DNA of 60,000 nt from Adiantum capillus-veneris. Lineage: Eukaryota > Streptophyta > Polypodiopsida > Polypodiales > Pteridaceae. How positions within the stretch are numbered: the first letter of the stretch is position 1; each line of letters opens with the position of its first letter. This document shows, one piece after another, positions 32,899 through 43,480 of this stretch. The notes below the pieces were generated by a model. That model saw nothing but the letters and a program-made list of their open reading frames with translations. It did not search any database and had not been told where the DNA came from. Location: the NCBI GenBank assembly GCA_014529385.2, contig CM043953.1, positions 62,435,872 through 62,495,871 of the forward strand, given 5' to 3'. The translations under genes were made by a program, and so were the position numbers.

Positions 32899-33039
32899 AT
32901 GGCTCCGGTTAAGAGAACTCGCTTCGGTGGTGCCCACGACCGCGAGGCAGGAACAAGCAATGTCAATGGAAAGGGAAAAGCTCCCATGGAGGAACAAATG
33001 CCGGCCATCTCACGAGCCTTCGACGAAGAAATGAAAGAG
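32899..33039 (+). CDS. Possible short first coding exon in segment F
   Basis: ATG at 32899 opens 47 codons reading M-A-P-V-K-R-T-R-F-G-G, G-K-G-K-A-P-M-E-E-Q and E-E-M-K-E, ending exactly at GAG|GTAGGT, a good splice donor. Upstream is AT-rich sequence ending …TTTAAAG that could be a 5'-UTR intron whose donor might be CACG|GTAACC near 32206. The charged, low-complexity start resembles N-termini of some plant Gag proteins but no family is identified. Confidence 0.3.
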
Positions 33040-33331
33040 GTAGGTCATAATTTCATTCAAGCTGTTTAATTTAACATTGCACACGTTTAGTTAGGAATGA
33101 ACATATCCCCAAACATGTTGGAGAAATCCGACGAACACCTCGGCATTGAATTCATTGTACATTAAGTTCTAAAGTAGGAAGGAAATGATTGATGGGTATG
33201 CTGGTTGCAATAGGAAAGAATGTCTGCTAGGGAAAATTTAGCTCGACATGTTCATTTTATTTCCAATGTTGAATCAGTCCTGACTCCCCTACTGATCACA
33301 GGGGACAGAGTTCCTCGTTAAGGGCTCTTGA

Positions 33332-33448
33332 ATCCACGACTTTCTTTCTATGCGGTGGATACCCACAACTTGCTTTCTATGCTGTGGGAACCCACGTCTT
33401 GCTTTCTATGCGGTGGGAGTGTCCATGACGTGCTTTCTATGCGGTGGA
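33332..33448. repeat. Four-copy 29-31-bp minisatellite
   Basis: Four imperfect copies of a unit with CTTTCTATGCGGTGG and CCCAC. Confidence 0.85.
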
Positions 33449-34169
33449 CATACCTAGTTGTATGGGCAGCTAGGCGACAACGGGAGGAGTGAACTCTCGC
33501 TGGAGGGGGGATGTTGTACCTCCAGAACATTGGAATTTTAATGAATAAGTTTGAGTAGAATTTTTACTAGAGTACTGTCTTGGTGTTGTTTGCAATACTG
33601 GTTGAAGGGCTCTCTTAACGAACAATGTGCTTTGGAATTAAAACAAGGAATGTTTATGTTGAACAACCTTTGTGGTAGTAATTAGGTCACACAAGGAAGT
33701 GTGAGTATGGGGGTGGAAAGTGGGGGCTTGGCTCAGGTTGCCAATGCCTACGAGATGGGTGGTCCCGATTGGTTGGGAACTCTCTGTCCCCATAGTGCTT
33801 ACTTCGATATTAGTAATACTTATTGCCCCTAGAGCGGTGAAATCTCAAGAGTACGTGCCTCTGAAACATGGGGAAAAAGGCGCTCGGGGTTTCTCTCCTC
33901 TTGGAAGGTGGGTCTTAGGATTGCTAGATAGTTTAAGTACGCTTCCCCTACGAGGTGGAGCTAGATCTCCCTGCTAGTAGGCTCGAACTCGACTCACCTT
34001 GTGATGAGAGATCGTCCACTAGTCGAACCCTGAACCATTTTGTTGCTCCGCAATAGATCTAGTGGCCACCAGGTTCACCATCAAATCCGCTGGTTGATAC
34101 GGCGGGGGTGAGGACCTCACAACCCTTATCTTTGTTCTTGAGGATATTGATGATCTTCATGGGTGCTAG

Positions 34170-34808
34170 TTATCCTGATTTGGCATGCGAAGTCCATAGA
34201 AGATCTTTGACGTTTCTATCCTCCCAACAATAGACTTCGATCCTAGGATTACCCGTATCAAGCCGTTTCAAAGGATTCAAATCAGCTTCATCATATCTCT
34301 CAAATTCTAAAGTAGGTGGTCCTTCTTTTGCTACCATATCTTGAATTATGGTATTTACATCTAACCCCCATTTTTCTATTACGTCAGGGTTTTTGACTTG
34401 TAAATATTGAGTTCCATTTCTATCCATATACATTTTTTCTTGTTTGTTTTCCCTGATTTCCTCTTCAAACTCAATACCATGGTCATCAATGCGAATAGCA
34501 TACTCTTCGTTAGGATCCAAGTAAACCTAAGCTCCATGGCAATTAGTCTTATAAAAAGAGAGTATATTCTTATAGTGCACTGTTGTTCCGGTTTCTGAGT
34601 GAGTTGAATAGGAAGACATTTCAGATGTTGAATGCAAAAAAGTGTCTGAGACTTCTTCAAGGATAGTGTGCAAGGGATTGCCTTGATTCATACTTTCTTC
34701 GGTGGATAGTCTATTGGAGGTTTCTCCAGATATGCCTTGGTTTCCTAGTACAGAACCAGATCTAAAGTTCATAAAGACTTGAGAAGGCCTGGATAGAGTA
34801 CTTACCAA
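34170..34808 (-). pseudogene. Element B Gag N-terminal domain
   Basis: Two frames separated by one stop. The second (34170-34520) has Y-A-I-R-I-D-D-H-G, M-D-R-N-G-T-Q-Y-L-Q-V and a W-G-L-D-V block, aligning with Y-R-Y-I-D-D-N and V-D-K-Y-G-R-E-Y-I-V-V in A. The first (34527-34808) is S/T-rich and opens at a non-ATG codon. Confidence 0.65.
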
Positions 34809-36746
34809 TGGATTGACTTGTTGTCAATTTCTTCCACTTGACTTGATTGCAACTTCCGTCAAGCTGCCAATTCCTTGTTTGCAACCTGATTCTTGTATCA
34901 ATTTTGATCAAGCTAGCTATTCTTTCAGAAAGGCTATACAATTCTTGCTAACTATTGTGACTGGTCTATGTGTATCACTTCAAATAGAGCTAAGTGAGTC
35001 AACAGTAGAGACTTTTAGATTCCACTTTTGCAAAAAATCAAAGGGCTAATCTGCAACTTGAAAACTGAGTGAACATGTACTAATTTGGATTCGATTGAAC
35101 CCAAAATTGCACGATGGCCTTGTATTATGTTGGTCTAACACTGTACAAGTTCAAAAGTCAAATATGGTGTCTCTGTGTAGCAGTAGTAAATAATCACGAT
35201 TATTTACTTTTGTCAGTTTTTGCACTTTTTGGCTTGATTTTCTAAGTATACTACCTATTAAGGTCCCTAGACAAGTTTCACCAAGTTTGGACAGAACCTG
35301 TTCAAGTTTAGCAAACTGTTTCATGCCCGCAAACTCAATTTTCAAGAATCTGTCTTAAGTCTCACTTTTGTGATCCAAATTTCACCAAAATTGATTTGTG
35401 TGGTCTACTTGATATGCTTGACCTTGTGGTATATTCAAATGAGCAAGATTGTCAATTTTGGGGAGAGATGTAAATAATCGCGATTATTTACTCCAGCTAT
35501 GTTTTTGCAAGTTTTTGTCCCAATCTTGACAGAGATCTGTTAAGTACCTCAACTTAAAGTCTCTAGCCAAGTTTTATCAAGTTTGGACAATTTTTGTTCA
35601 ATTGGTCATCAATTTTGTGTCTGTAGACTAACTTTGACTCACTTTGCAAATTTGGCCACAATTTTCAATCCAATGATACAAATCTTACCAAATTTGGTTT
35701 GTGGGCTTATTACAATATGGTAAAGCTAGTGGTACACTGACTTGGTCAAAAAAGTTGAAAATTGGGGCAGATGTAAATAATCGCGCTTATTTAAAAATGG
35801 TAAATTTTTGCATCTTTTTTATCAACTAAGCATGTACACATGTCTATCACATCAATATAAGCATATGAATCAAGTTTCATTGAGTTTGAACAAAATTTTC
35901 TCCAATTTGCACTCAAGTTCCCGAAAGTCAGTACAGACTTTAGTTTTTATCCAGTTTTTGGTCAATTTGCTGATCTAAACCTTAGGTGCCTTTACAAAAG
36001 TTGTTTGTACATATGCATAGATTCACTAATATCAACCTTAGTCAATTTTGAGCTGAAAGTAAATAACCACGATTATTTACTTTACGCCTAAAATGAACAC
36101 TTTTTTGTACTTTTTCACTGGACAGTCTTTTCATGAGCTATTCTAAGCCTGTGAATCAAGTCAAAACTTAATTTGGCTTAAAATGTCAAGAAAAAATAAA
36201 TAATCTAAGTTTTTGCAAACTCTTGAAATTTTTACCTCAATGTGTCCTTGAGCTTATCCAATGGTTCATACAACTTTTAAGCATACTGTCTAGTCGGATT
36301 GAGTGGTTGGCAGTCTTTTTGTGATGTTTGTAACCGTAGACCTGAAATTCTGCAACTGCATAAAGCAACTCACAATTGATTCTTTCGGAGAGAGCAATAT
36401 TTTGAAACCCACCTCTGATTCTACTTACCCTACTCCTAGATTCTACTGCAATGGGGTTGTGGAAAGTGTCCATAAACACTTGTTTTCTTGGCCTTTATGG
36501 TTTCTTGAGCATTGATCTTAAGACTTGTCTCATCTACAAATCATTCTCAAAATCCTACTCTAGTTCTACAATCCTAAAGGCACCCAGCAAGTACGATTAC
36601 CTCCAAGCTACCTCTACACAACAAAAGACGACAATCTTAAGCCATGTGGTTTTAAAAGAAAGTTTCTACTCTAGGAGATCCTAGAGAAATTTAAAGGATA
36701 ACTTCACAAGACGCTCGTGTTTTTCCCTAGTTTAGGTCTCTTCAAT
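34809..36746 (-). other. Long leader of element B with its own palindrome array
   Basis: About 1.9 kb of untranslated sequence made of degenerate ~285-300-bp repeats with recurring phrases such as AAGTTTCACCAAGTTTGGAC and CTTGACCTTGTGGTATA. Each unit holds a 22-bp palindrome with arm GTAAATAATCG: 35186-35207, 35470-35491 (perfect), 35773-35794, 36059-36080, and a half copy at 36194-36205. Spacing is 284, 303 and 286 bp. Element G has related leader sequence (56500-56914) and a stretched palindrome at 56628-56655. Confidence 0.85.
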
Positions 36747-36763
36747 CCCCAACAGCGGTGCCA
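36747..36763 (-). other. Primer binding site of element B
   Basis: Minus strand TGGCACCGCTGTTGGGG, two bases after the LTR. It resembles the tRNA-Asp-type site of A with a few changes. Confidence 0.65.
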
Positions 36764-36765
36764 AA

Positions 36766-37932
36766 TGTGGGACGGGTGTCTAACCTCACTCCTATTTTAT
36801 TGCAAACGTAGCGAGAATCACGATTAAATTGTCAATCCATGGGACGAAGCTGACTCGATTAGTACATAGAAGCTACAAGAGGTTGTCAATCTCTTGAAAA
36901 ACAACAAAAAACTCGCATCTAACTCAGGCTACACTGAAATGACTGAAATCACCAAAAGCCAATCGTTCATCGGCAAACAAATCACATCCGTTACAGCATC
37001 AAATGTTATCCAAATATAATGAAACTTCTAGGACATGTTTATAAGACCTAAGTACACATGCTTATGGTCTCAAATCCCACTTTAGTTCAAGTGCAAAAAT
37101 CACAATTATTAACATGAGTGGAATTTTGACCTAGTTGTTTTCGACCCAAAATGCATCTATGCTTAGGAATGATGCCCCAATACCCCGCCTATGCTTAGTT
37201 TTTTATTTTGAAGTGTAAATTCCTACTTATGATGAAATTAGGCCGCGGGTCGGTGATGCCAGCTACAAAATACTGTGAAATGCTTATGTCAATGCGTAGA
37301 GCTCTTACTTGCGTTTGCAATGCCACAAATGTGAGTGCAATGTGACAACCAGGGAGGGAGTAGGAAGCGCGAGAAGGAGAGAAGTGAGCACCGTTAGCTC
37401 ACACTGTGTATTTCATTATCTAAAACTTGAAAATAACTTACAAAAATTGGCTTTTATACCTTAGCCAAGGTTTTTGGTGGTCAAAACTAATAATCTGGGA
37501 GCTCTTACTAGAGATAGGTAAAGACAGGTTGATACAATCTGGAAGCTTGTAGCCCCAGCTCATCAATTACAAAGTTAGGAGTTACAATATTCTTGATTCA
37601 TCAAAATAATAAATGTTTTTACAATGAGAGCTTCGAAAAATGGTATCCGAGTCAGCTTGCTACTAACAACTCCACACTTATTGTATTTGCAACCTAGGTA
37701 CACTAATTGGCCTATTCTTTACAACCTGGAACTCTTATTGAGCCCGTAACACGTTACAATTCTCATAATGGCTAAATAAATCAAGAAATTACATTACATG
37801 GCCATTTTGAAAAAATGTTTAAAGTGTGTAACTACAATCTTCAATGCTTCTTCATATTCATCTTCGATGTGCAGGCATAAGGCTTTGATCTTTAGCAGCT
37901 CCTGTTAATTGATGTCGGCTCAGTTAACATTC
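36766..37932 (-). repeat. LTR of element B
   Basis: In minus orientation it runs TGTTAACTGAGCC … CCCGTCCCACA, 1167 bp with TG…CA ends. TATA-like GGTATAAAAGCC lies on the minus strand at 37451-37462. A degenerate palindrome copy (AATCACAATTATT) lies near 37097. The left side has a primer site; the right side has a polypurine-like tract, so it may be shared by two internal regions. Confidence 0.7.
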
Positions 37933-37945
37933 CCTCCTTTCGATT
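37933..37945 (-). other. Polypurine-like tract to the right of the B LTR
   Basis: Minus strand CGAAAGGAGGGAA directly precedes TGTTAAC, nearly the same as CGGAAGGGGGGAA in A. Confidence 0.55.
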
Positions 37946-39966
37946 TTAGTGTACATACTCAGGCGTTGTTGAGACGTGTCCGTGGAGGCAATGGAAGGTT
38001 TTGATTGGTTGCTGATAGGCTGATTTTCCTCATTTGTTGTTGAGTTTTTTAAAGAGGTTCAATTTGCTACAGCATCTTTATTAGTCCAAAGTTGTTTGAT
38101 GTGAGAGATGATGTTGCATTTGTGCATTGTAATAGCATAATGAGTGGGTACGCAATAGAGAGAGCTCTGGAAAGGAGGGGGAGCTGAAAATGAGAGGGCT
38201 CGCCTTCTGCTGCTTTCGAATGCTGCTGCATGCACTTGTGCCATTGATGCTTGGTGGGGTTCAAAACAGCCACATCAGAGCCATTGCGTTATCGGACAAA
38301 ATCTGCAACTGACATGTCCAATGTTGTAGGTTGATAGTGAGGTAGAGGGAAGCGGAAGAGCTCTCGGTAATGTTGTGGGTAACCATGGTCTGAAAGATGC
38401 ATTTGTGGAAACCCTTAACAGGCTTCGGTACGAGTTGGAGAACATTGTGGAGTAGGAACGAGATGCTGCGCTCGGGAATGGGCTGATTGTGAGGCATGAC
38501 ATTGTGTACCCTATACAATTTTTTTATTTTTTTTTGGTGAAGTGCAAGCACAATCTAGCGGCAGCCACAAATGGAACAACGGAGAAGTAATCCAAGCTTT
38601 GGCGTATGACGTTATACCAAAACTAAGAACACCATAAGCCTTCAGATTTGGGATGCGAGGGCATCTGCTAAGGACTTTGACCTTTATGCTTTCAATGATG
38701 ATCATCATGAAAAAGCAACCCACCTACATTCAAGGGCTTCAGGCTTCTCATACTTTTAGTATGTTGTGTCTTGGTGATACCACAGAAGACGGAAAGGTTT
38801 AAGCAACAGTACTTCCTGTGCAGTGCATCCCCAACACTAGCCATTCCTGAGCTTATGCGCCGACCTTTGATGGACATTGAAGGCTTGGGATGGTATGAAG
38901 CTTGGTCCATTACCAGGAGCACAAATGGTGTAGCCAGTTGAGAAGGAGAATGAGGCGCTAACTGCTCCTGCATAGACACACGCATAGTGAGTGGGGGGGG
39001 GGGGGGGGTGCATGGCGGAATGCTTGTGGTGGTTACGGGAAACTGAGTGAGAGCACAAGGTTCGAGAACTCCAAGAGACTGAGTAGGCGATAACCATGAT
39101 GGCTGGTCAGCATCAACCAGGAGTTAGAAAAGAAAACAATTGAATGTCAAGTAAGAGAGAGAAAGTATGCATGCCCTGTGAGTTGGTGAACAAGAAAGGG
39201 GTAGTCAGCAAAAAAGAGATAGAGAGAGACTGATTCCAGGTGGTGGCCACAGACAGATAAAGAGAGAGAGAGATTGGGTGGTTGGGGTAGGAAAACGAGA
39301 GTGAATGCATGGGCATCGAGAGGCTGTGACTCGCATGGCCTGAGAGAGGCGGCTGTGCATGGTTGGTGTGAGGGAGTCGAGCAAGGAATGAGAGATGACC
39401 CAAAAGGAACGGTTGTGGCGGTTGCATGAGGAGAGAGATTTTGAGGCTCATTGGTAGCACAAGCCGAGAGAGATTGAGTGCTTGATCACAGAGAGTTACT
39501 GCCTCGTCCACTGCATGCATACTCTACTATTCCTGGCTCACCAAAACCCTCCATACACACACACATACACACTCAATAGTAGCAGCACGTGTGCTATCGC
39601 CATAGCTGGCTTGGCAGGTGGCCGTAGACTGATGGAGGGGTGGTTGTTCATGCAGGGTTGGTGTATTTTGTCAAGGTCAACTGTGGCCATGCTGCACGCA
39701 AGCTTTGTCTGCCATGCTGCTCGCGATATTATGCATCTGCTTGTCACAATGGATCTCCTACGTTTGTATTACAAAAAATACCCTCCTTAATTATAAATTC
39801 TGGACCTAACTTGGGGTAGGTTCCCAAGAGAAAATGCGAATAGGCTAAATTTTTATGTTATTTTTAATTCCTCCTCCTTCCTATGATAGAACACCTCCAA
39901 TCCTTCTCCTACTACTCTTCTTCGTCGTCTACTATACAGATCCTATGATGATATTTATCGTGCTTA

Positions 39967-39968
<2 letters not shown>
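37946..39968. other. Unassigned region with low-complexity tracts
   Basis: No recognisable gene. If the polypurine tract is real, its left part is 3' internal sequence of a second B-type element. A run of 16 G lies at 38993-39008 and purine-rich GAGAGA stretches lie at 39190-39290. Frames of up to 135 codons on the minus strand show no known motif. Confidence 0.5.

Positions 39969-40005
<37 letters not shown>
39969..40005. repeat. (TA)n microsatellite
   Basis: Uninterrupted TA dinucleotides in AT-rich DNA. Confidence 0.95.
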
Positions 40006-40007
<2 letters not shown>

Positions 40008-40247
40008 GTTAATATTGTGTAAACTATGCTCATAGTATAAACTTGTCATTCCTATTGTCTTATTCAGATATGTTCCACTAATTACAAATTAATGAGTTAA
40101 TGTCAGATTTTTATTAAAAAATTAAAATATAATGTAAAACAAGGACATAGAATTATAAATTTTGAAAACCAAAAGGAAACAAGAGCACTTAGCTTTTGGT
40201 TATCCGAATCTGCAATCTCGAGAACATAGCCTCAGCTCTGATACCAG

Positions 40248-40573
40248 TGCTTCAAATGGGAGCGCTGAAGGCATGCAAAATACATAAAATAACATGTTGC
40301 AACCACAAAATCGACAAATCCGCATACCTGACGAGTTTCGTAGCACAAAATCAAAGCCATATGCAAACAGAGAAAGAGACTGTGAGCGAGAGAGTGTGAG
40401 AGAGAGACTGTGAGCGAGAGAGTGTAAGAGAGTGTGTGCAGACGTATCTCCTAGAGTGGAGTGCTACCCTGACACGACAAGAGAGGAGAGGAGAGGAGAG
40501 AAGAGAAGAGAAGAACAACACAAACACTGGGTGCAATCTCCCCCCGTGCAAGAGTGACCATTTCCCTCTTGCA
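40248..40573 (-). repeat. Family-H copia-type LTR copy 1 with primer site
   Basis: In minus orientation it starts TGCAAGAGGGAAATGG and ends TTTGAAGCA, followed after one base by TGGTATCAGAGC (40235-40246), the initiator-Met primer site. Similar to 40771-41029 and 51643-51931. No gag or pol follows to the left, so it is either a non-autonomous element or a fragment. Its first 27 bp form an imperfect hairpin (TGCAAGAG … CTCTTGCA). Confidence 0.8.
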
Positions 40574-40664
40574 CGTATTTGATTTATAGATTTCTTGAAT
40601 GGTCAAATTGGTTACAAACTAGCCAGCCGGTCATAAATGGCCAAAGATCATAAAAGAGCACTTG

Positions 40665-40745
40665 AATAAATATATACATAAAATGTAATATCCATTTTGC
40701 AATAGCCTAGCTCAGTCAAGCCTTTTCCACCTGTCAGCTGCAATA
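40665..40745. repeat. Repeat shared in inverted orientation with 45535-45612
   Basis: The reverse complement contains AGCTGACAGGTGGAAAAGG, matched by AGCTGACAAGTGGAAAAGG near 45541, and similarity continues for about 75 bp. It lies next to family-H LTRs and next to the broken end of D. Confidence 0.65.
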
Positions 40746-40770
40746 AATAATAAAATACCAATTCCATAAC

Positions 40771-41029
40771 AAGGGGAGATTGCACCCAGTGTCTGTGTAT
40801 TTTCTTCTCCTTCTCCTCTCATCTCTCTTGCCGTGCCAACATAGCACTCCGCTCTAGGAGGTGCTCCTTCATGTGCTCTCTTGCTCTCTCCCTCTCTCAG
40901 TCTCTCTCTATTTGTGTTGAGCTCAATTATGGATTTGTGCGAGTTGTCAGGTATGTAGATTTGTTCGTTTATGGCTTGTTGTGTTATTTTGAGTATTTTG
41001 CAGAGCTCTCCGTGCACCCGTTTGTAGCA
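40771..41029 (+). repeat. Family-H LTR copy 2 (start missing)
   Basis: Matches copy 3 from GGGGAGATTGCACCCAGTG to TTTGTAGCA but lacks the first ~30 bp. Primer-like TGGTATCAAAGC (41031-41042, one change) follows after one base. It is inverted relative to copy 1, 200 bp away. Confidence 0.8.
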
Positions 41030-41042
41030 GTGGTATCAAAGC

Positions 41043-42600
41043 TTGAGATATGCTTCAAAAATAAAGATTTTAACCAATATCAGCTAAGGATTTTGCTTTT
41101 TACATTAAAATTCCATTAATTGCTTCAATTTGTAGTTAATGATTTTTGGAATTAAAAAAAGTGCTTTCTTTATTGTCATAATATAGTAATTATTAGTATA
41201 ATTATGTTAATCAAACGTATAAGTAGAATAAGTTAAACTTAATCTATGGCAATACTTGGGAACGAGAAAGGAATAGTATGTGTCCTTAGATAGGATGTCA
41301 CGAAAATAGAATCTCCAAAGGTTTGGCTATGACTCACAACATAGGTTAAAAGGTGAAGGAAGTTTGTAATCAACAAGGGAGATCTTAATTAGCAAGGTTT
41401 GATATAGTAGTGTTAGGTTTCAATTCTTTGTTAGCTGATAAGTAATGCACCGAAAAATTTTGGCAAAGTGGGAGTAAGGAGGGGAATAATTTTTTTTTCT
41501 TTTTTTATTCAACATCAAAACAAATTTCTCTTCTCCCCTTGGTCATGTGACACAACCCTAGGAGAAGCCCAAAGGATTAAGGGGAATAGTGAATTTATAA
41601 TAATAATACAAAAACAAGGGAACGATGTCATTTGTTGCTGCACGTAAACCACGTGCAAGGGGGGCAACACAGTGAAGAAGAAGAAGAGTGTTTTAATATC
41701 GTAGAAGTCACGCTACGATTGTTAGCAAAGGGCACAACAAGAGCTTCCTTCGACTGCCTATCGCAAATTTGCATGGCAAGAAGCCGTCAAATAGTAATTG
41801 GTTGTGAACTACCCAAAGCCAACTCCCAGTCGCATATGAAGTTTCAAATTCTTGCGCTATCTCTTCACCTCGGTTTGTGAGTGAGTGGAGTCTTGGACTC
41901 GCAGCTGCAGAAACACCGACAGTTGCAGTAGGCATCAAAGCTCAAAGCACATGTTCTTTTTCTTTTTTCTCCCCACCATGCAACAAGTATGAGAAACCAC
42001 GAACCACCGATTCTTGGCCCGCCATGTAGCGGTGAAAAACAAACCTAAAGTGATGCCTTTCTTTCTCTCTGTCATTCACCTACCAAGCAGACAATACAAT
42101 TAAACTCTCTCTTTCTCTCTCTTTCACTCTCGTTCTATACCTCAACAGCCACCATGCAGCCCGGCCTAATATTTATGATTGTGGCTGCATGCTCAGTTAC
42201 GTGTAGCAGGGATTTCTCTCTCTTAATTCGCACCACCCACCACCAACTCTCCTTCTGTGTCTTTGACAGCCAATCAAACACCTTTTCTCTCACTTTGAAC
42301 ACCTTTTCTTTCACTTTGTACGTCAACATCTGCCATGCACCGTGAGGTCTTTTTTTTTCCTTTTCTTTTTCTCTCACTTTATCACGCTGCATGAGCCCTT
42401 TGGAGCGTACTTTGTAGTTATGGAGCTTGGATCCCCAACTTCCAAGATCGCTGTAATCATTGGCATCGGGGGTAGGAGATCATCTGGAATGCAACTTTCA
42501 AAATACAGGACCCCGTCTTCAACCCTTCAAGATCCCAGACTACTGCACACTCCAATGCCATTCCCACTGGTGTCATGACACTTCGGGCCCCACCATAGAT
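41043..42600. other. Unassigned region
   Basis: Plus-strand continuation from the family-H primer site would be internal element sequence, but no copia protein is visible. CT-rich stretches near 42060-42140. No gene supported. Confidence 0.5.
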
Positions 42601-42963
42601 TGCCCCAAGTCAAGAGTTTTCTCATTTACAACCTTTTTTTTCTGTGGGGTTGATGTACACACCAGGTTCTGACTCCTTAAATCAAACACCTTCAATGATC
42701 CATCATGATAACCAGCTGTGAAATATTGGCAGTGTCCTTGTGATGCAAACAAAGATGATATCTAACTACGACTCAATGTTGTATGCCACCATCTCTTGAC
42801 TCAAATCCCAAACCCTGATAGAAAGTACTTCTCTAGAAGCATACAAAGATCCTCTGCCTATTTTATCAGGGCTTCTACATTCATTTTCTTGGATAGATTC
42901 ACCTTTAGGAAAATTTTTCGTGACTTTTTGCACTCCATCGTCTAGTCCACCAACAGCACACAA
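42601..42963 (-). pseudogene. RAPTOR: RAPTOR WD40 fragment, inverted part
   Basis: Minus-strand translation gives L-Y-A-S-R-E-V-L-S-I-R-V-W-D-L-S-Q-E-M, then after a stop and shift I-S-S-L-F-A-S-Q-G-H, F-T-A-G-Y-H-D-G-S-L-K-V-F-D-L-R-S and L-V-C-T-S-T-P-Q. These match successive WD40 repeats at the C-terminus of plant RAPTOR (L-Y-A-S-G-E, V-T-L-W-D-L, A-A-G-F-A-D-G-S-L-R-L-Y-D-V-R-S). RAPTOR recruits substrates to TOR kinase. The fragment has stops and shifts, and lies back to back with the plus-strand RAPTOR part at 42978, so the pseudogene has been rearranged. Alternative WD40 proteins are less likely given that both parts fit the same protein. Confidence 0.75.
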
Positions 42964-42977
42964 AGCTTCTTAACTCT

Positions 42978-43480
42978 TGGAAATGGAATGAGGCATGTAT
43001 TCTCTTTGAAATTCAATCCTCACATGCAGACAAGTGCACACACGGGTTTGGCAGATACAACTCTAGTTGGTGGTGGACCTTCATATGTGCCAAACAGCGT
43101 TAACATACCTTCCTCAAACCTATCTAGGTGGAGTTTTAAACATTTTTCAAAGTCGCTTCTTGCACCTTCCCACAAAGATGATGAGGAGGGTTCAGCTCGA
43201 AGGAACCAAGGGAGAAATTGGCTTTGGAAAGCATTTTCAAATTCCAACGTTTGAATGTCTCACGGGACGTTTGGGACATTTGGACATAAACTCAATGGCA
43301 TGTGTTTGGGCCGTTCTCTTACAGCCTTTTCCACCCAATGTGTGTGCAACTGATCACAAGGAGGTTATCCAAACTTGGAACTTTGAGGTTCAAGGGATGC
43401 TAGTGAACGCTTTTTGAAACCACAATGTGGCAGACAAATGAGTTTCAAAGATATGCTTTCTGAATGATCTCTTGAACCAC
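42978..43480 (+). pseudogene. RAPTOR: RAPTOR fragment preceding and entering the WD40 domain
   Basis: Translation gives M-R-H-V-F-S-L-K-F-N-P-H, G-L-A-D, L-S-R-W-S-F-K-H-F-S-K-S-L-L-A-P and, after a frame change near 43250, L-L-Q-P-F-P-P-N-V, V-I-Q-T-W-N-F-E, then N-H-N-V-A-D-K and S-K-I-C-F-L-N-D-L. These follow plant RAPTOR in order (C-S-L-E-F-R-P-H, G-L-A-D-P-L-L, W-S-C-G-H-F-S-K-P-L-L, V-W-N-Y, N-H-D-F-P-D-K-G-I-S-K-L-C). About 150 codons run without an obvious intron, so a retrocopy is possible. At least two stops and one shift disable it. Confidence 0.82.

Larger units (their letters stand above)
31339..34169. other. Unassigned segment F between two parts of element B gag
   Basis: B gag is recognisable left of 29511 and right of 34170; this 2.8 kb separates them beyond what A has at the same place, so it may be another insertion. 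No LTR pair or target duplication is visible. It contains a TATA-like box, an AC repeat, a possible short first coding exon with donor and a minisatellite, listed separately; otherwise I see no coding sequence. Confidence 0.45.

Noticed and set aside
33720-33977. 85-codon plus-strand frame in segment F
   Set aside because: No similarity or motif seen, no splice or start context, and it is flanked by non-coding sequence.
35186-36205. CRISPR or bacterial-style repeat array in the B leader
   Set aside because: Spacers are ~285 bp and similar to each other, so this is a tandem repeat within an LTR element and not a spacer array.
38261-38551. 96-codon minus-strand frame near 38.4 kb as a host gene
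   Set aside because: No recognisable motif, neighbouring frames stop often, and it may be element-internal sequence.
39113-39520. 135-codon minus-strand frame rich in Ser, Leu and Pro
   Set aside because: Composition follows purine-rich low-complexity DNA on the plus strand; no domain seen.
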